Part shown: piece by piece, positions 10,864 through 18,902 of the stretch
How positions within the stretch are numbered: position 1 is the first letter of the stretch
How the letters are laid out: each line of letters begins with the position of its first letter
Assembly: GCF_000961095.1 (NCBI RefSeq)
Contig: NZ_CP011058.1
Location: forward strand, 2,287,501-2,351,500
Reading direction: 5' to 3'
DNA length: 64,000 nt
Origin: Paenibacillus beijingensis
GTDB taxonomy: Bacteria; Bacillota; Bacilli; Paenibacillales; Paenibacillaceae
Notes under the pieces: model-generated
Database searches by the model: none
Told to the model about the DNA's origin: nothing
Seen by the model: only the letters and a program-made list of their open reading frames with translations
Made by a program: the position numbers and the translations under genes

Positions 10864-11118
10864 TTATTTTGTCACAGGGGTAGGCATTTCAGAAAGACAA
10901 GTATTGCAAACAATTTTGCCTTTGAAGTAGGCTACGTTTTCGGCGTTGCCGCAGAAAATGCAGGCAGGCTCGTATTTTTTGAGCATGATGCGCTCGCCGT
11001 CCACGTAGATTTCGAGAGCGTCCTTCTCGCCGATGCCAAGCGTACGGCGAAGCTCAATCGGAATGACAACACGTCCCAATTCATCAACTTTACGAACAAT
11101 ACCAGTAGACTTCATCAT
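10864..11118 (-). CDS. abrB: AbrB family transition-state regulator with C-terminal CxxC pairs
   Basis: An 84-residue protein. Residues 1-50 (STGIVRKVDELGRVVIP, RRTLGIGEKDALEIYV) are nearly identical to the AbrB swapped-hairpin DNA-binding domain. The C terminus differs from B. subtilis AbrB: CIFCGN...CNTC forms a possible zinc site. AbrB represses stationary-phase and sporulation genes during growth and is itself repressed by Spo0A~P in Bacillus. It is minus strand, as at the same place in B. subtilis. GAAAGGGG precedes the start. Confidence 0.93.
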   Translation of the reverse strand: MMKSTGIVRKVDELGRVVIPIELRRTLGIGEKDALEIYVDGERIMLKKYEPACIFCGNAENVAYFKGKIVCNTCLSEMPTPVTK

Positions 11119-11344
11119 AATCTATCGTTTCCCCTTTCAATAATTGTGTTCGCCATCGTTCGACATGGTTTTACTTTTTATGATTTTTATAATACCAACC
11201 ATTCCCATAATAGTCAACCTAAAATATTAAAGAAACTAGAGAGAAACACTGGAAATATGTTAAGAAATAAGGTTTTACAGCTCTATCACTCTTGTAAAAT
11301 GATACTTTACAATTGCTCCATTTGGAAATTATTTTACGACATTA

Positions 11345-11395
11345 ATCGACAAATGTCTTGAGATGATGTCGAAACAGAAGCTAAAATATTCGACA
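11345..11395. promoter_or_regulatory. Cluster of three Spo0A-box-like heptamers
   Basis: Within 51 nt upstream of the HD-domain gene lie TGTCGAT (minus, 11345-11351), TGTCGAA (plus, 11367-11373) and TGTCGAA (minus, 11389-11395). Two match the 0A box exactly. The last sits just ahead of the HD gene's ribosome-binding site. They could control that gene, or abrB 230-280 nt away on the other strand. The rest of the 11119-11408 gap is AT-rich with no gene. Confidence 0.5.
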
Positions 11396-11408
11396 AGAGG
11401 TGAGATCG

Positions 11409-12704
11409 ATGCAGCTGGCAGAAGAGAAAGTGTTTAAGGATCCCGTTCATAAGTATATTTACGTCCAGGATCAGATCGTTTGGGACTTAATCAATACGCC
11501 GGAATTTCAACGGCTGCGCCGCATCCGGCAGCTTGGAACGTCCTATCTGACTTTTCATGGAGCCGAACACAGCCGGTTCTCGCATTCGCTCGGCGTCTAT
11601 GAAATTACGCGTAAAATCATCTCGCAGTTTGAGCGGAGCGGATACGCCGATTGGCCCCGGGAAGAAAAACAAGTGACGCTTTGCGCTGCCTTGCTGCATG
11701 ACCTGGGTCACGGTCCTTTTTCACATTCGATCGAAGAAGTGTTTGATACCCATCATGAAGATTGGAGCTGCGAAATCGTGCTCGGAGATACGGAAGTGAA
11801 CCGGGTGCTGCGCAGGGTCGATGACCGTTTCCCGGAGCAAGTGGCCGCCGTCATACGCAAGACGTACCCGAAACCGATTGTCGTTAATCTTGTGTCAAGC
11901 CAGATGGATGCCGATCGTATGGATTATTTGCTGCGTGATGCGTACTTTACAGGCGTGAATTACGGAACGTTTGACTTGGAGCGGATCTTGCGGGTGCTGC
12001 GTCCATATCGGGGACGGATTGTGGTGAAAGAAAGCGGCATGCATGCGGTCGAAGATTATTTGATGTCCCGCTATCAAATGTACTGGCAAGTTTATTTTCA
12101 TCCTGTAACCCGCAGTTCGGAAATTATATTACGGCACATTTTTCGGCGGGCAAAGGAGTTGTACGGAGCAGGGTATCCATTCCAATGGCTGCCGATGCCG
12201 ATGAAGCGGATGTTGGAAGGTTCTCTCGATGTAGCGGATTATTTAAAGCTCGATGAAGCGCTTGCACAGACTGTTTTTGCCGCTTGGAAAGAAGAGCGCG
12301 ACGTTATACTTGCCGATTTATGCAGAAGGTTTCTAAACCGACAGCTGTACAAATATATAACCGTTGACAAAGAAAATGAAACACTCGTGAAGCAGCTTTG
12401 TTCGGAATTAACGGAAGCGGGATTAAATCCGGACTATGGACTGGAAATTGATTCTCCTTTCGATCTTCCTTATCATGTGTATCGTCCCGATTCCGGATCG
12501 TCGGATGGCGGCGTTAGCGAAAAACCGCCGATTTTGCTCCTTGACGGTGAGGAAAAGGTGACGGAAATTTCGCTTCGTTCCGACATTGTGCGCTCGATTA
12601 CCGGTTTGCATCGGGGCATGTATCATTTATATTATACGGAGGAGGAACTGCAAAAAATCGCTCCCCGTTTAAACGAAAAAACCCGCAACCGGTTCAGACT
12701 ATGA
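11409..12704 (+). CDS. HD-domain phosphohydrolase (YwfO/SAMHD1-like)
   Basis: A 431-residue protein of the HD superfamily close to YwfO. The metal-binding residues lie in HSRFSHSLGVYEI (about 53-65), LLHDLGHGPFSH (about 98-109) and DADRMDYLLRDA (about 162-173), spaced as in dGTPase/SAMHD1-like enzymes. Hydrolysis of a (d)NTP is likely but the substrate is unknown. ATG 11409 follows AGAGGTGA. The gene occupies the place of metG in B. subtilis, between abrB and tatD. A 0A-like box abuts its RBS. Confidence 0.85.
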   Translation: MQLAEEKVFKDPVHKYIYVQDQIVWDLINTPEFQRLRRIRQLGTSYLTFHGAEHSRFSHSLGVYEITRKIISQFERSGYADWPREEKQVTLCAALLHDLGHGPFSHSIEEVFDTHHEDWSCEIVLGDTEVNRVLRRVDDRFPEQVAAVIRKTYPKPIVVNLVSSQMDADRMDYLLRDAYFTGVNYGTFDLERILRVLRPYRGRIVVKESGMHAVEDYLMSRYQMYWQVYFHPVTRSSEIILRHIFRRAKELYGAGYPFQWLPMPMKRMLEGSLDVADYLKLDEALAQTVFAAWKEERDVILADLCRRFLNRQLYKYITVDKENETLVKQLCSELTEAGLNPDYGLEIDSPFDLPYHVYRPDSGSSDGGVSEKPPILLLDGEEKVTEISLRSDIVRSITGLHRGMYHLYYTEEELQKIAPRLNEKTRNRFRL

Positions 12705-12831
12705 ATCCGTTTGCAAACCATCGAGAAAATCACTCTTATTATAGAAGAAAGACAAAAGTAAATAAAGTGAAAATATCCAAAAAATGTATTAATTTTTGTC
12801 TCTCTCCACTCTAGCAAAAAGGAGTCGTTTT

Positions 12832-13605
12832 ATGATGAATTTAATCGACACGCATACCCATTTGGACAACCCGAAATTCGACAATGACCGTGAAGCGGTA
12901 ATCGAAAGAGCGCAGGCGGCAGGCGTTACGAAACTGCTGAATGTCGGCTTCAACCGCGAAACGATTCCGACAACGATAGCGCTCGCCGAAAAATATCCGT
13001 TTATTTATGCCATCGTCGGCTGGCACCCGGTGGATGCAATCGAGATGAGAGAAGGGGACCTGGAATGGATCGAGGAGCTGACCGCTCACCCGAAAGTGGT
13101 TGCAGTCGGGGAAATCGGGCTCGATTACCATTGGGACACGTCCCCCAAAGACGTCCAACAGCGGGTATTCCGCGAACAAATCCGGCTTGCCCGCAAAGTG
13201 GGCAAACCGATCGTCATTCATAACCGCGACGCTCATGAGGATGTCGTCCGTATATTGCGGGAAGAAAAAGCGGAGGAAGTCGGAGGCGTGATGCACTGCT
13301 TCTCCGGCAGCTGGGAGACTGCGCGCAAATGCCTTGATATGAACTTCTATATTTCGTTCGGCGGACCGGTCACGTTCAAAAATGCGAGAGTGCCGAAAGA
13401 GGTGCTGGCCAAGGTGCCGCTTGACCGTCTGTTGATCGAAACGGACTCCCCGTATCTTGCTCCCGATCCGTATCGCGGGAAACGAAATGAGTCTGCATAT
13501 GTCACCCTCGTGGCGCAGGCTGCAGCGGAAATAACAGGAAAAAGTAAGGAAGAAATTACAATTTTAACTACTGAAAATGCTACAAATTGTTTCCGCTTGA
13601 AATGA
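12832..13605 (+). CDS. tatD: TatD family metal-dependent deoxyribonuclease (YabD)
   Basis: A 257-residue TIM-barrel hydrolase. The metal site is visible as DTHTHLD near the N terminus, GEIGLDYHW (about 93-101), IVIHNRDAHED (about 127), MHCFSG (about 152) and ETDSPYL (about 201). Family members cleave DNA 3' ends or DNA/RNA substrates with two metals. AAAGGAG lies at 12818, giving starts at 12832 or the adjacent ATG 12835. Confidence 0.93.
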   Translation: MMNLIDTHTHLDNPKFDNDREAVIERAQAAGVTKLLNVGFNRETIPTTIALAEKYPFIYAIVGWHPVDAIEMREGDLEWIEELTAHPKVVAVGEIGLDYHWDTSPKDVQQRVFREQIRLARKVGKPIVIHNRDAHEDVVRILREEKAEEVGGVMHCFSGSWETARKCLDMNFYISFGGPVTFKNARVPKEVLAKVPLDRLLIETDSPYLAPDPYRGKRNESAYVTLVAQAAAEITGKSKEEITILTTENATNCFRLK

Positions 13606-13789
13606 AAACCGGTGAAATTCGAAGAGAAAATTACCTTTAAGTCGTTAAAACTGATTTTCCTTGCGAAAACTGCTCTGAAATTCCGCATTTTTCTTTAAAT
13701 TTGCCTTAAATCGTCTTTAATCTGTTCTTTACAATGGGTGCATGAAGAATGTATGATTCATTTCAGAGCTTTGAATATTGTATTGGATT

Positions 13790-14035
13790 TCCAATTTCGC
13801 TTAATCTCCCGGCAGGGAGAGCGGGGGAACCAAACGATGGTTCGCACTTGATTGTTTGCATCGTACATAGAGATGCGAAAGGCAAGGGCCGTGTCGGTAA
13901 ATTCCTTGGGGTGAATTGCAAGTGTTGCCACGAGCAGGGCAATGACTTGCATAGGGCAGCTCTCTTAGCCCGAACCCGGCAGCTAACCTCGCAAGCGCAT
14001 AAAAGAGAGATCAACCTCGTGCATCCACTTTCCTA
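13790..14035 (+). ncRNA. Cyclic di-AMP riboswitch (ydaO/yuaA class)
   Basis: The 650-nt gap between tatD and yabE holds conserved blocks of the ydaO/yuaA riboswitch: AGCGGGGGAACC (about 13820), CCTTGGGGTGAATTGC (about 13904), AGGGCAGCTCTCTTAGCCCG (about 13955) and AACCCGGCAGCTAACCTCGC (about 13974), ending in GAGAGATCAACC. The class binds two c-di-AMP molecules and usually shuts off downstream genes for wall remodelling or potassium uptake. Boundaries are approximate because no covariance model was run. Confidence 0.93.
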
Positions 14036-14056
14036 GTTTTGGCGTGACTAACCCGG

Positions 14057-14095
14057 GAAGCCACGAAACAGATCCTCTGTCGACGGCTTCTTTTT
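14057..14095 (+). terminator. Riboswitch expression-platform terminator
   Basis: GAAGCC and GGCTTC, with an inner ACAGA...TCTGT pairing, form a hairpin followed by TTTTTG. It sits about 20 nt after the aptamer and about 160 nt before yabE, so c-di-AMP binding could favour termination. Confidence 0.75.
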
Positions 14096-14255
14096 GTTTG
14101 AATATTGGCTAAACCGTCGACATAGGGTTAACGTAGGAGGTGGGAGAGGTTGATAAATGGAGCGTGTTTGCTCACACGCCAATAACCCAATAGTTACCGT
14201 CCTAATTAATCATGCGTAACACTAGGCGGCGGGACTATGAAGGAGGACCGAAGAA

Positions 14256-15392
14256 GTGGGCGCAATTCCGTTAAAGGACACCCATGTAAAGCGATCATCC
14301 AGCATGTCTTTCGCAAGGCGATGGAAGCATGAAAACCTGCGTTTGATTTTACTTAGTGGAATCATCTCAATCGCGATGATATTCATGTTATTGGTGTTGT
14401 TGTACGGATCGTCTGAGAAGCACGTATCCGTCGTGTTGAATGGACAAGAAACCGTTGTGAGCACGAAGCAAGGAGTCCTGCAACGCCTACTGGATGAACA
14501 AGCTATTACGGTCGGACCGCACGATAAAGTTTCCGTTCCTTTGGACTCGAAGATCAGCGATGGAGACAAGATCATTATCGAGCTGGCGATTCCGATTACC
14601 GTAAAGGCTGATGGCAAGACATCAACAGTATATACGACAGAGAAAACCGTGGAGTCAGCGATCGGGGAGTTAAATATTACACTTCGCGATCTCGACAAAA
14701 TTACGCCTTCGCTCGGAACTGTACTGAAACCGAATACAACGGTGAAAGTGGTGCGGGTCGACAAGAAGATTTCGCACACTGAGCATGAAATTCCGTTTAA
14801 AGTTGTGAAGACAACAGATGCAACGATGGAAAAGGGTAAATCGAAGATGATAACGGCCGGAAAGAACGGTCATATCGTCAAAAGTTTTGAGCATATTTTT
14901 GAAGACGGGGTTCTCGTTTCCACAACCCTGGTCACCAAAGTCGTTGAAAAATCGGTCGTCAACAAAGTTGTGGCGGTCGGTACGAAGAAAAAGCCTCAAG
15001 TATCGGTTCTAAGCGCATCCCCGGAATTTGGCTCCATTACAGCTAAAGGGTTCAAAGCACGCAAAACGCTGAACAATGTGACGTTAACCGCCTATACGGC
15101 AGGAGTGGCGTCCACAGGAAAAAGCGCAAGCCATCCCCAATACGGCATTACCGCCTCCGGCGCCAAAGTCAAGGAAGGAAGGACGATCGCGGTTGATCCC
15201 GACGTTATTCCGCTCGGCTGGTGGGTTTACATTGAAGGCATCGGCTTCCGGCGCGCCGAAGATACCGGCAGCGCGATCAACGGCAATAAAATCGACGTCT
15301 ATTACGAGAGCGAATCGTACGCGAACAAGTTCGGAAAAAAACGCGGGTATACCGTCTACGTGCTTGGACCGACGAAACCGAGTTCAAGCTAG
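14256..15392 (+). CDS. yabE: Cell-wall lytic protein with DUF348, G5 and 3D domains (YabE type)
   Basis: A 378-residue protein. A single membrane anchor or signal segment lies at about 28-49 (LILLSGIISIAMIFMLLVLL). Two DUF348-type repeats follow (VVLNGQETVVSTKQGVLQRLL, then PITVKADGKTSTVYTTEKTV), then a G5 domain (about 170-250) and a C-terminal 3D domain with the aspartates of AVDPDVIPLGW, AEDTG and KIDVYY. It resembles Rpf/stationary-phase survival proteins, probably a lytic transglycosylase acting on peptidoglycan. The start is GTG at 14256, preceded by GGAGG. The riboswitch upstream ties expression to c-di-AMP. Confidence 0.92.
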   Translation: MGAIPLKDTHVKRSSSMSFARRWKHENLRLILLSGIISIAMIFMLLVLLYGSSEKHVSVVLNGQETVVSTKQGVLQRLLDEQAITVGPHDKVSVPLDSKISDGDKIIIELAIPITVKADGKTSTVYTTEKTVESAIGELNITLRDLDKITPSLGTVLKPNTTVKVVRVDKKISHTEHEIPFKVVKTTDATMEKGKSKMITAGKNGHIVKSFEHIFEDGVLVSTTLVTKVVEKSVVNKVVAVGTKKKPQVSVLSASPEFGSITAKGFKARKTLNNVTLTAYTAGVASTGKSASHPQYGITASGAKVKEGRTIAVDPDVIPLGWWVYIEGIGFRRAEDTGSAINGNKIDVYYESESYANKFGKKRGYTVYVLGPTKPSSS

Positions 15393-15473
15393 CCATTTTG
15401 CCGTCTTTGAAGCGTCCTTAGAATGATCTCGTGATTTATTCATATCGTATTTCGGAATGGAATATGCCAATAT

Positions 15474-15499
15474 AAGAAGAGGCGAAGCCTCTTCTTTTT
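15474..15499 (+). terminator. Terminator after yabE
   Basis: AAGAAGAGGC, loop GAA, GCCTCTTCTT and TTTG make a perfect ten-pair hairpin between yabE and rnmV. Confidence 0.85.
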
Positions 15500-15537
15500 G
15501 CGTGTACAGCGATAACAAGGGAGTGGAATTAACCGTC

Positions 15538-16089
15538 ATGATTAAGGAAGTCATCGTGGTCGAAGGGAAGGACGATACGGCCGCCATCAAACGGGCGGTT
15601 GAAGCCGATACGATCGAGACGAACGGTTCGGCCGTCGGCGAAGAAGTGCTGAAGAGGATCGCACTGGCGAAGGAAAGACGGGGCATCATAATATTCACGG
15701 ACCCCGATCATGCCGGCGAGCGCATCCGCAAAATCGTCTCCCAGCGCGTTCCGGGCTGCAAGCATGCGTTTCTTCCGCAGGAAGAGGCGCTTTATAAAGG
15801 GGATATCGGGGTGGAAAACGCTTCGCCGGAGGCGATCCGCAGAGCCCTCCGCAGCGTGCGCACGGAAGCCGAAGGAGGAGCCGGCGAAATCAGCTGGGAC
15901 GATCTCGTGAAGGCGGGGCTGATCGTCCATCCCGACGCGGCCCGCAGAAGGCTGCTGATGGGCAATTTGCTCGGAATCGGCTACGCCAACGGCAAGCAAT
16001 TTTTTAAACGGTGCACCAGCTTTCGGATTACAAAAAGCGAATTCGCGGCGGCGCTGCTGACAATGGAGGAGGAAAGAAGTCGTGAGTGA
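15538..16089 (+). CDS. rnmV: Ribonuclease M5
   Basis: A 183-residue TOPRIM nuclease that trims the 5S rRNA precursor. TOPRIM motifs VVEGKDDTAAIK near residue 6 and FTDPDHAGERIRK near 56 carry the catalytic Glu and Asp residues. ATG 15538 is preceded by AAGGGAGTGG; the frame remains open upstream but lacks another good RBS. It overlaps rsmA by 8 nt, the usual Firmicutes pair. Confidence 0.94.
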   Translation: MIKEVIVVEGKDDTAAIKRAVEADTIETNGSAVGEEVLKRIALAKERRGIIIFTDPDHAGERIRKIVSQRVPGCKHAFLPQEEALYKGDIGVENASPEAIRRALRSVRTEAEGGAGEISWDDLVKAGLIVHPDAARRRLLMGNLLGIGYANGKQFFKRCTSFRITKSEFAAALLTMEEERSRE

Positions 16090-16996
16090 GCAGGATACAA
16101 GCGGGGGCGGACGCCATTCCAAACCGGCCGAGGTGGCGACGCCGAAGCGGACACAGGACATTATTAAGCGGCACGGCTTTTCGTTCAAAAAAAGCCTGGG
16201 CCAAAACTTTTTGATCGACAGCAATATTTTGCGCAAAATCGTCGCGGCAGCAGGCCTGGACAAAAGCAAGGGAGCCCTTGAAATCGGGCCCGGTATCGGC
16301 GCGCTGACCCAGCATTTGGCCGAGGAGGCTGCCGTCGTGACGGCGGTGGAGATCGACGAGAGGCTGATCCCGATTCTGGGCGAAGTGCTGTCGGATTATG
16401 ACAACGTAGAGATCGTGCACGGCGATGTGCTGGGGCTTGATCTGCACGAGCTGTTCCGCAGGCGGTATGCGGACGTCACCGGGGTAAGCGTCGTCGCGAA
16501 CCTGCCTTATTACGTGACGACGCCGATTCTGATGAAGCTGCTGGAGGACAAGCTACCGCTCGAGCATATCGTGGTGATGATCCAGAAGGAAGTGGCGGAG
16601 CGCATGGCGGCGTCGCCGGGAAGCAAAGCTTACGGCAGCCTCAGCGTCGCCGTCCAGTATTATTGCGAACCGGAGCTGGTCTGCATCGTGCCGCATACGG
16701 TGTTCATCCCCCAGCCGAACGTCGATTCGGCCGTCATCAAGCTCAGCCTGCGCAAGGTGCCGGCGGTTCAGACGCCGGACGAAGCGTTCTTCTTCCGTAC
16801 CGTTCAAGCCAGCTTCGCACAGCGCCGCAAGACGCTGTGGAACAATTTGCAGTCCTGGATCGGCAAGGACAAGCGCGAGCTGCTTGAGCGTGCGATGACG
16901 CAGTCCGGCATCGACCCCATACGCCGGGGGGAAACGCTGTCGCTGGACGAATTTGCGAAGCTCAGCTTCGCGCTGTACGAAGCGGGAATAAGATAA
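16082..16996 (+). CDS. rsmA: 16S rRNA adenine(1518,1519)-N6 dimethyltransferase
   Basis: A 304-residue KsgA/RsmA enzyme that dimethylates two adjacent adenines in helix 45 late in 30S assembly. SLGQNFLIDSNIL (about 39-51), the SAM loop EIGPGIGALT (about 68), and the catalytic NLPYYVTTP (about 140) are present. The start is GTG at 16082, with AGGAGGAAAG inside the end of rnmV. Confidence 0.95.
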   Translation: MSEQDTSGGGRHSKPAEVATPKRTQDIIKRHGFSFKKSLGQNFLIDSNILRKIVAAAGLDKSKGALEIGPGIGALTQHLAEEAAVVTAVEIDERLIPILGEVLSDYDNVEIVHGDVLGLDLHELFRRRYADVTGVSVVANLPYYVTTPILMKLLEDKLPLEHIVVMIQKEVAERMAASPGSKAYGSLSVAVQYYCEPELVCIVPHTVFIPQPNVDSAVIKLSLRKVPAVQTPDEAFFFRTVQASFAQRRKTLWNNLQSWIGKDKRELLERAMTQSGIDPIRRGETLSLDEFAKLSFALYEAGIR

Positions 16997-17052
16997 GCGA
17001 GTCACCAAACCCTCCTTACGCCCATAGGATAGCTCTTAGAGGTGATTTGCCC

Positions 17053-18063
17053 ATGAAGCAGGGAGATTTGGTCATCCGCAGCTCATACGGCGGGGACGTT
17101 GTTTTTCGAATCGAGTCGTTATTCGCCAATTCCGCTGTCATTAAAGGGATCGACTACCGTTTGCTTGCGGATGCTCCGGTTGCCGATTTGTCGATTGTGG
17201 ACGATCCGGATCAGACGGCTGCGTCGCGGCAGGTGCGGTTGAAAGTATACGAGACGACGAAGCGGATGCGCGAGGGCATGGCACAGCAGTCTTTGGAAGC
17301 CGATTTTAACCGCCGTGACAGCTCGCCGGACGCTTCCAGCTCGTCTTATTTTGAAATACCCGGTAAAGTGCTTCATCTGGACGGGGACCCGAATTATATG
17401 CGAAAAAGTATGGAGCTGTATACGCAGCTGCGCGTCCCCGCTCACGGCATCTACGCTCACGAGTCGCAGATGGCCGATCTGCTGTACCGCATGCTCCCTC
17501 AAGTCAAACCGGACATCGTCGTCATCACCGGCCATGACGGACTGCTGAAGCACCGGCGCAGCACCGAGCTGTACAGCTTGAGCAGCTACAAAAACTCTCA
17601 GCATTTCGTCAACGCCGTCGGCGTCGCCCGCGAGTATGAGAAAAACAAGGATGGCCTCATTGTCGTTGCGGGGGCGTGCCAGTCGCATTATGAGGCACTG
17701 CTGCAGTCGGGCTCGAATTTTGCCAGCTCCCCGGGGCGAATCCTGATCCATGCGCTCGACCCGGTCTATATCGCGATCAAAGCGAGCTATACGTCGATCC
17801 GCGAGCCGGTTCAGCTCGGCGACGTCATCCAAGGCACGATCAGCGGCATTGACGGCATCGGCGGCATCGAGACGCTTGGCCGCTACCGGATCGGTCTTCC
17901 GAAGCCGAAAATGTCTGCGGTCTCAGAGACCCAATCCTTTTCTGCCGCTGGGCCTCAGCCGTCAGGTCCTTCTATGGTCAATCCGGCCGTGCCGCCGCAA
18001 GCGGTGCCCGTGCAAGCGCCTTATCCGCCGTATGCGCCGAAGCCAAACAGTTATTATGTGTAA
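17053..18063 (+). CDS. yabG: Sporulation-specific protease YabG
   Basis: A 336-residue protein matching YabG, a mother-cell cysteine protease that trims coat proteins. Recognisable blocks are GDLVIRSSYGGDV at the N terminus, VLHLDGDPNYMRKSMELY, VVITGHDGLLKH, YKNSQHFVNAV and VAGACQSHYEALLQSGSNF, the last two around the proposed His/Cys residues. A Pro/Ala/Val-rich tail follows residue 300. ATG 17053 fits AGAGGTGA better than TTG 17047. Confidence 0.94.
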   Translation: MKQGDLVIRSSYGGDVVFRIESLFANSAVIKGIDYRLLADAPVADLSIVDDPDQTAASRQVRLKVYETTKRMREGMAQQSLEADFNRRDSSPDASSSSYFEIPGKVLHLDGDPNYMRKSMELYTQLRVPAHGIYAHESQMADLLYRMLPQVKPDIVVITGHDGLLKHRRSTELYSLSSYKNSQHFVNAVGVAREYEKNKDGLIVVAGACQSHYEALLQSGSNFASSPGRILIHALDPVYIAIKASYTSIREPVQLGDVIQGTISGIDGIGGIETLGRYRIGLPKPKMSAVSETQSFSAAGPQPSGPSMVNPAVPPQAVPVQAPYPPYAPKPNSYYV

Positions 18064-18111
18064 GACGCAGTAAATTATACCGGATAGACCCAAAAAAAGC
18101 TGACAATACCG

Positions 18112-18141
18112 TTGACAAAATCTTTAGACTGCTGATATAAT
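18112..18141 (+). promoter_or_regulatory. veg promoter 1 (sigma A type)
   Basis: TTGACA (18112-18117) and TATAAT (18136-18141), both perfect consensus, are separated by 18 nt. This is the upstream one of two tandem promoters before veg. Confidence 0.8.
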
Positions 18142-18153
18142 ATTTTGCTTAAT

Positions 18154-18182
18154 TTGACAACCACCCTTTTCTTAGGTATAAT
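18154..18182 (+). promoter_or_regulatory. veg promoter 2 (sigma A type)
   Basis: TTGACA (18154-18159) and TATAAT (18177-18182) with the ideal 17-nt spacer; the second perfect promoter before veg. veg is one of the strongest vegetative promoters in B. subtilis, so the arrangement agrees with known biology. Confidence 0.88.
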
Positions 18183-18209
18183 GGACAAGGAAAGAGGTGG
18201 TAGTGGACA

Positions 18210-18482
18210 ATGGCAAAAAATGCGCTGTTGGAAATCAAACGCAGTTTGGAAGCCCACGTAGGTGCCAAAATTCGTCTTCGAGCAAACGGTGGCCGTCGTA
18301 AGACCATCGAACGTACCGGCGTTCTGGAAGAAATCTACCCATCTGTTTTCATCGTCAAGCTGGATCAGGAGCAGCATGCGTTCAAGCGCGTCTCATACAG
18401 CTACGCGGACATTTTGACCGAATCGGTTGAAGTCACGGTATGCAACGACGACGGTCAGGTACGCATTAACTATATCCAGTAA
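18210..18482 (+). CDS. veg: Veg protein
   Basis: A 90-residue small SH3-like protein. ALLEIKRSLEAHVGAKIRLRANGGRRKTIERTG is split by charged residues in the Veg pattern, and the C terminus has VSYSYADILTESVEV. In B. subtilis Veg affects biofilm formation through SinR antirepression; the mechanism is not settled. Two perfect sigma A promoters precede it and AAGAGGTGG is its RBS. Confidence 0.95.
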   Translation: MAKNALLEIKRSLEAHVGAKIRLRANGGRRKTIERTGVLEEIYPSVFIVKLDQEQHAFKRVSYSYADILTESVEVTVCNDDGQVRINYIQ

Positions 18483-18512
18483 AAATAAATAAGTCTCCAT
18501 TGGGGAAAGATA

Positions 18513-18545
18513 AGTACGGATCCAAACAATCCGTACTTTTTTTTG
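18513..18545 (+). terminator. Terminator after veg
   Basis: AAGTACGGAT and ATCCGTACTT form a ten-pair stem with a run of nine or more T residues directly after. Confidence 0.92.
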
Positions 18546-18564
18546 TATTAAGGAGGGACGGCGA

Positions 18565-18747
18565 ATGAGCCGCAGACGTCGCAGCGTGATGTCCGAACAA
18601 TTGAAGAATGAGCTCGCGAAAGATCTCGGATTTTACCATACCGTCCAGCAGGAAGGCTGGGGCGGGATTCGCGCCAAAGACGCCGGCAATATGGTGAAGC
18701 GCGCCATTCAGCTGGCGGAACAATCGGCGGCCAAGAATCAGCGGTAA
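18565..18747 (+). CDS. sspF: Small acid-soluble spore protein SspF
   Basis: A 60-residue alpha/beta-type SASP relative. ELAKDLGFYHTVQQEGWGGI and RAKDAGNMVKRAIQLAEQ are the conserved DNA-binding blocks of SspF. It is made in the developing forespore and coats spore DNA. AAGGAGGGA precedes the ATG. No sigma G promoter was placed with confidence. Confidence 0.95.
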   Translation: MSRRRRSVMSEQLKNELAKDLGFYHTVQQEGWGGIRAKDAGNMVKRAIQLAEQSAAKNQR

Positions 18748-18902
18748 AGGCCGGGCGGTTTTTCCGTGTAACGGAGTTAATGTGCAGCCGGGAGAGCGGC
18801 GTTTTCTCAGACAGAGAAGAACCGCTCTTTCCGGCTGTCTTCGCTTTTCTGCCACCTGTTTGCTATAATGGATGCAGCTAAATCTACGAACGGGTGAACG
18901 AT

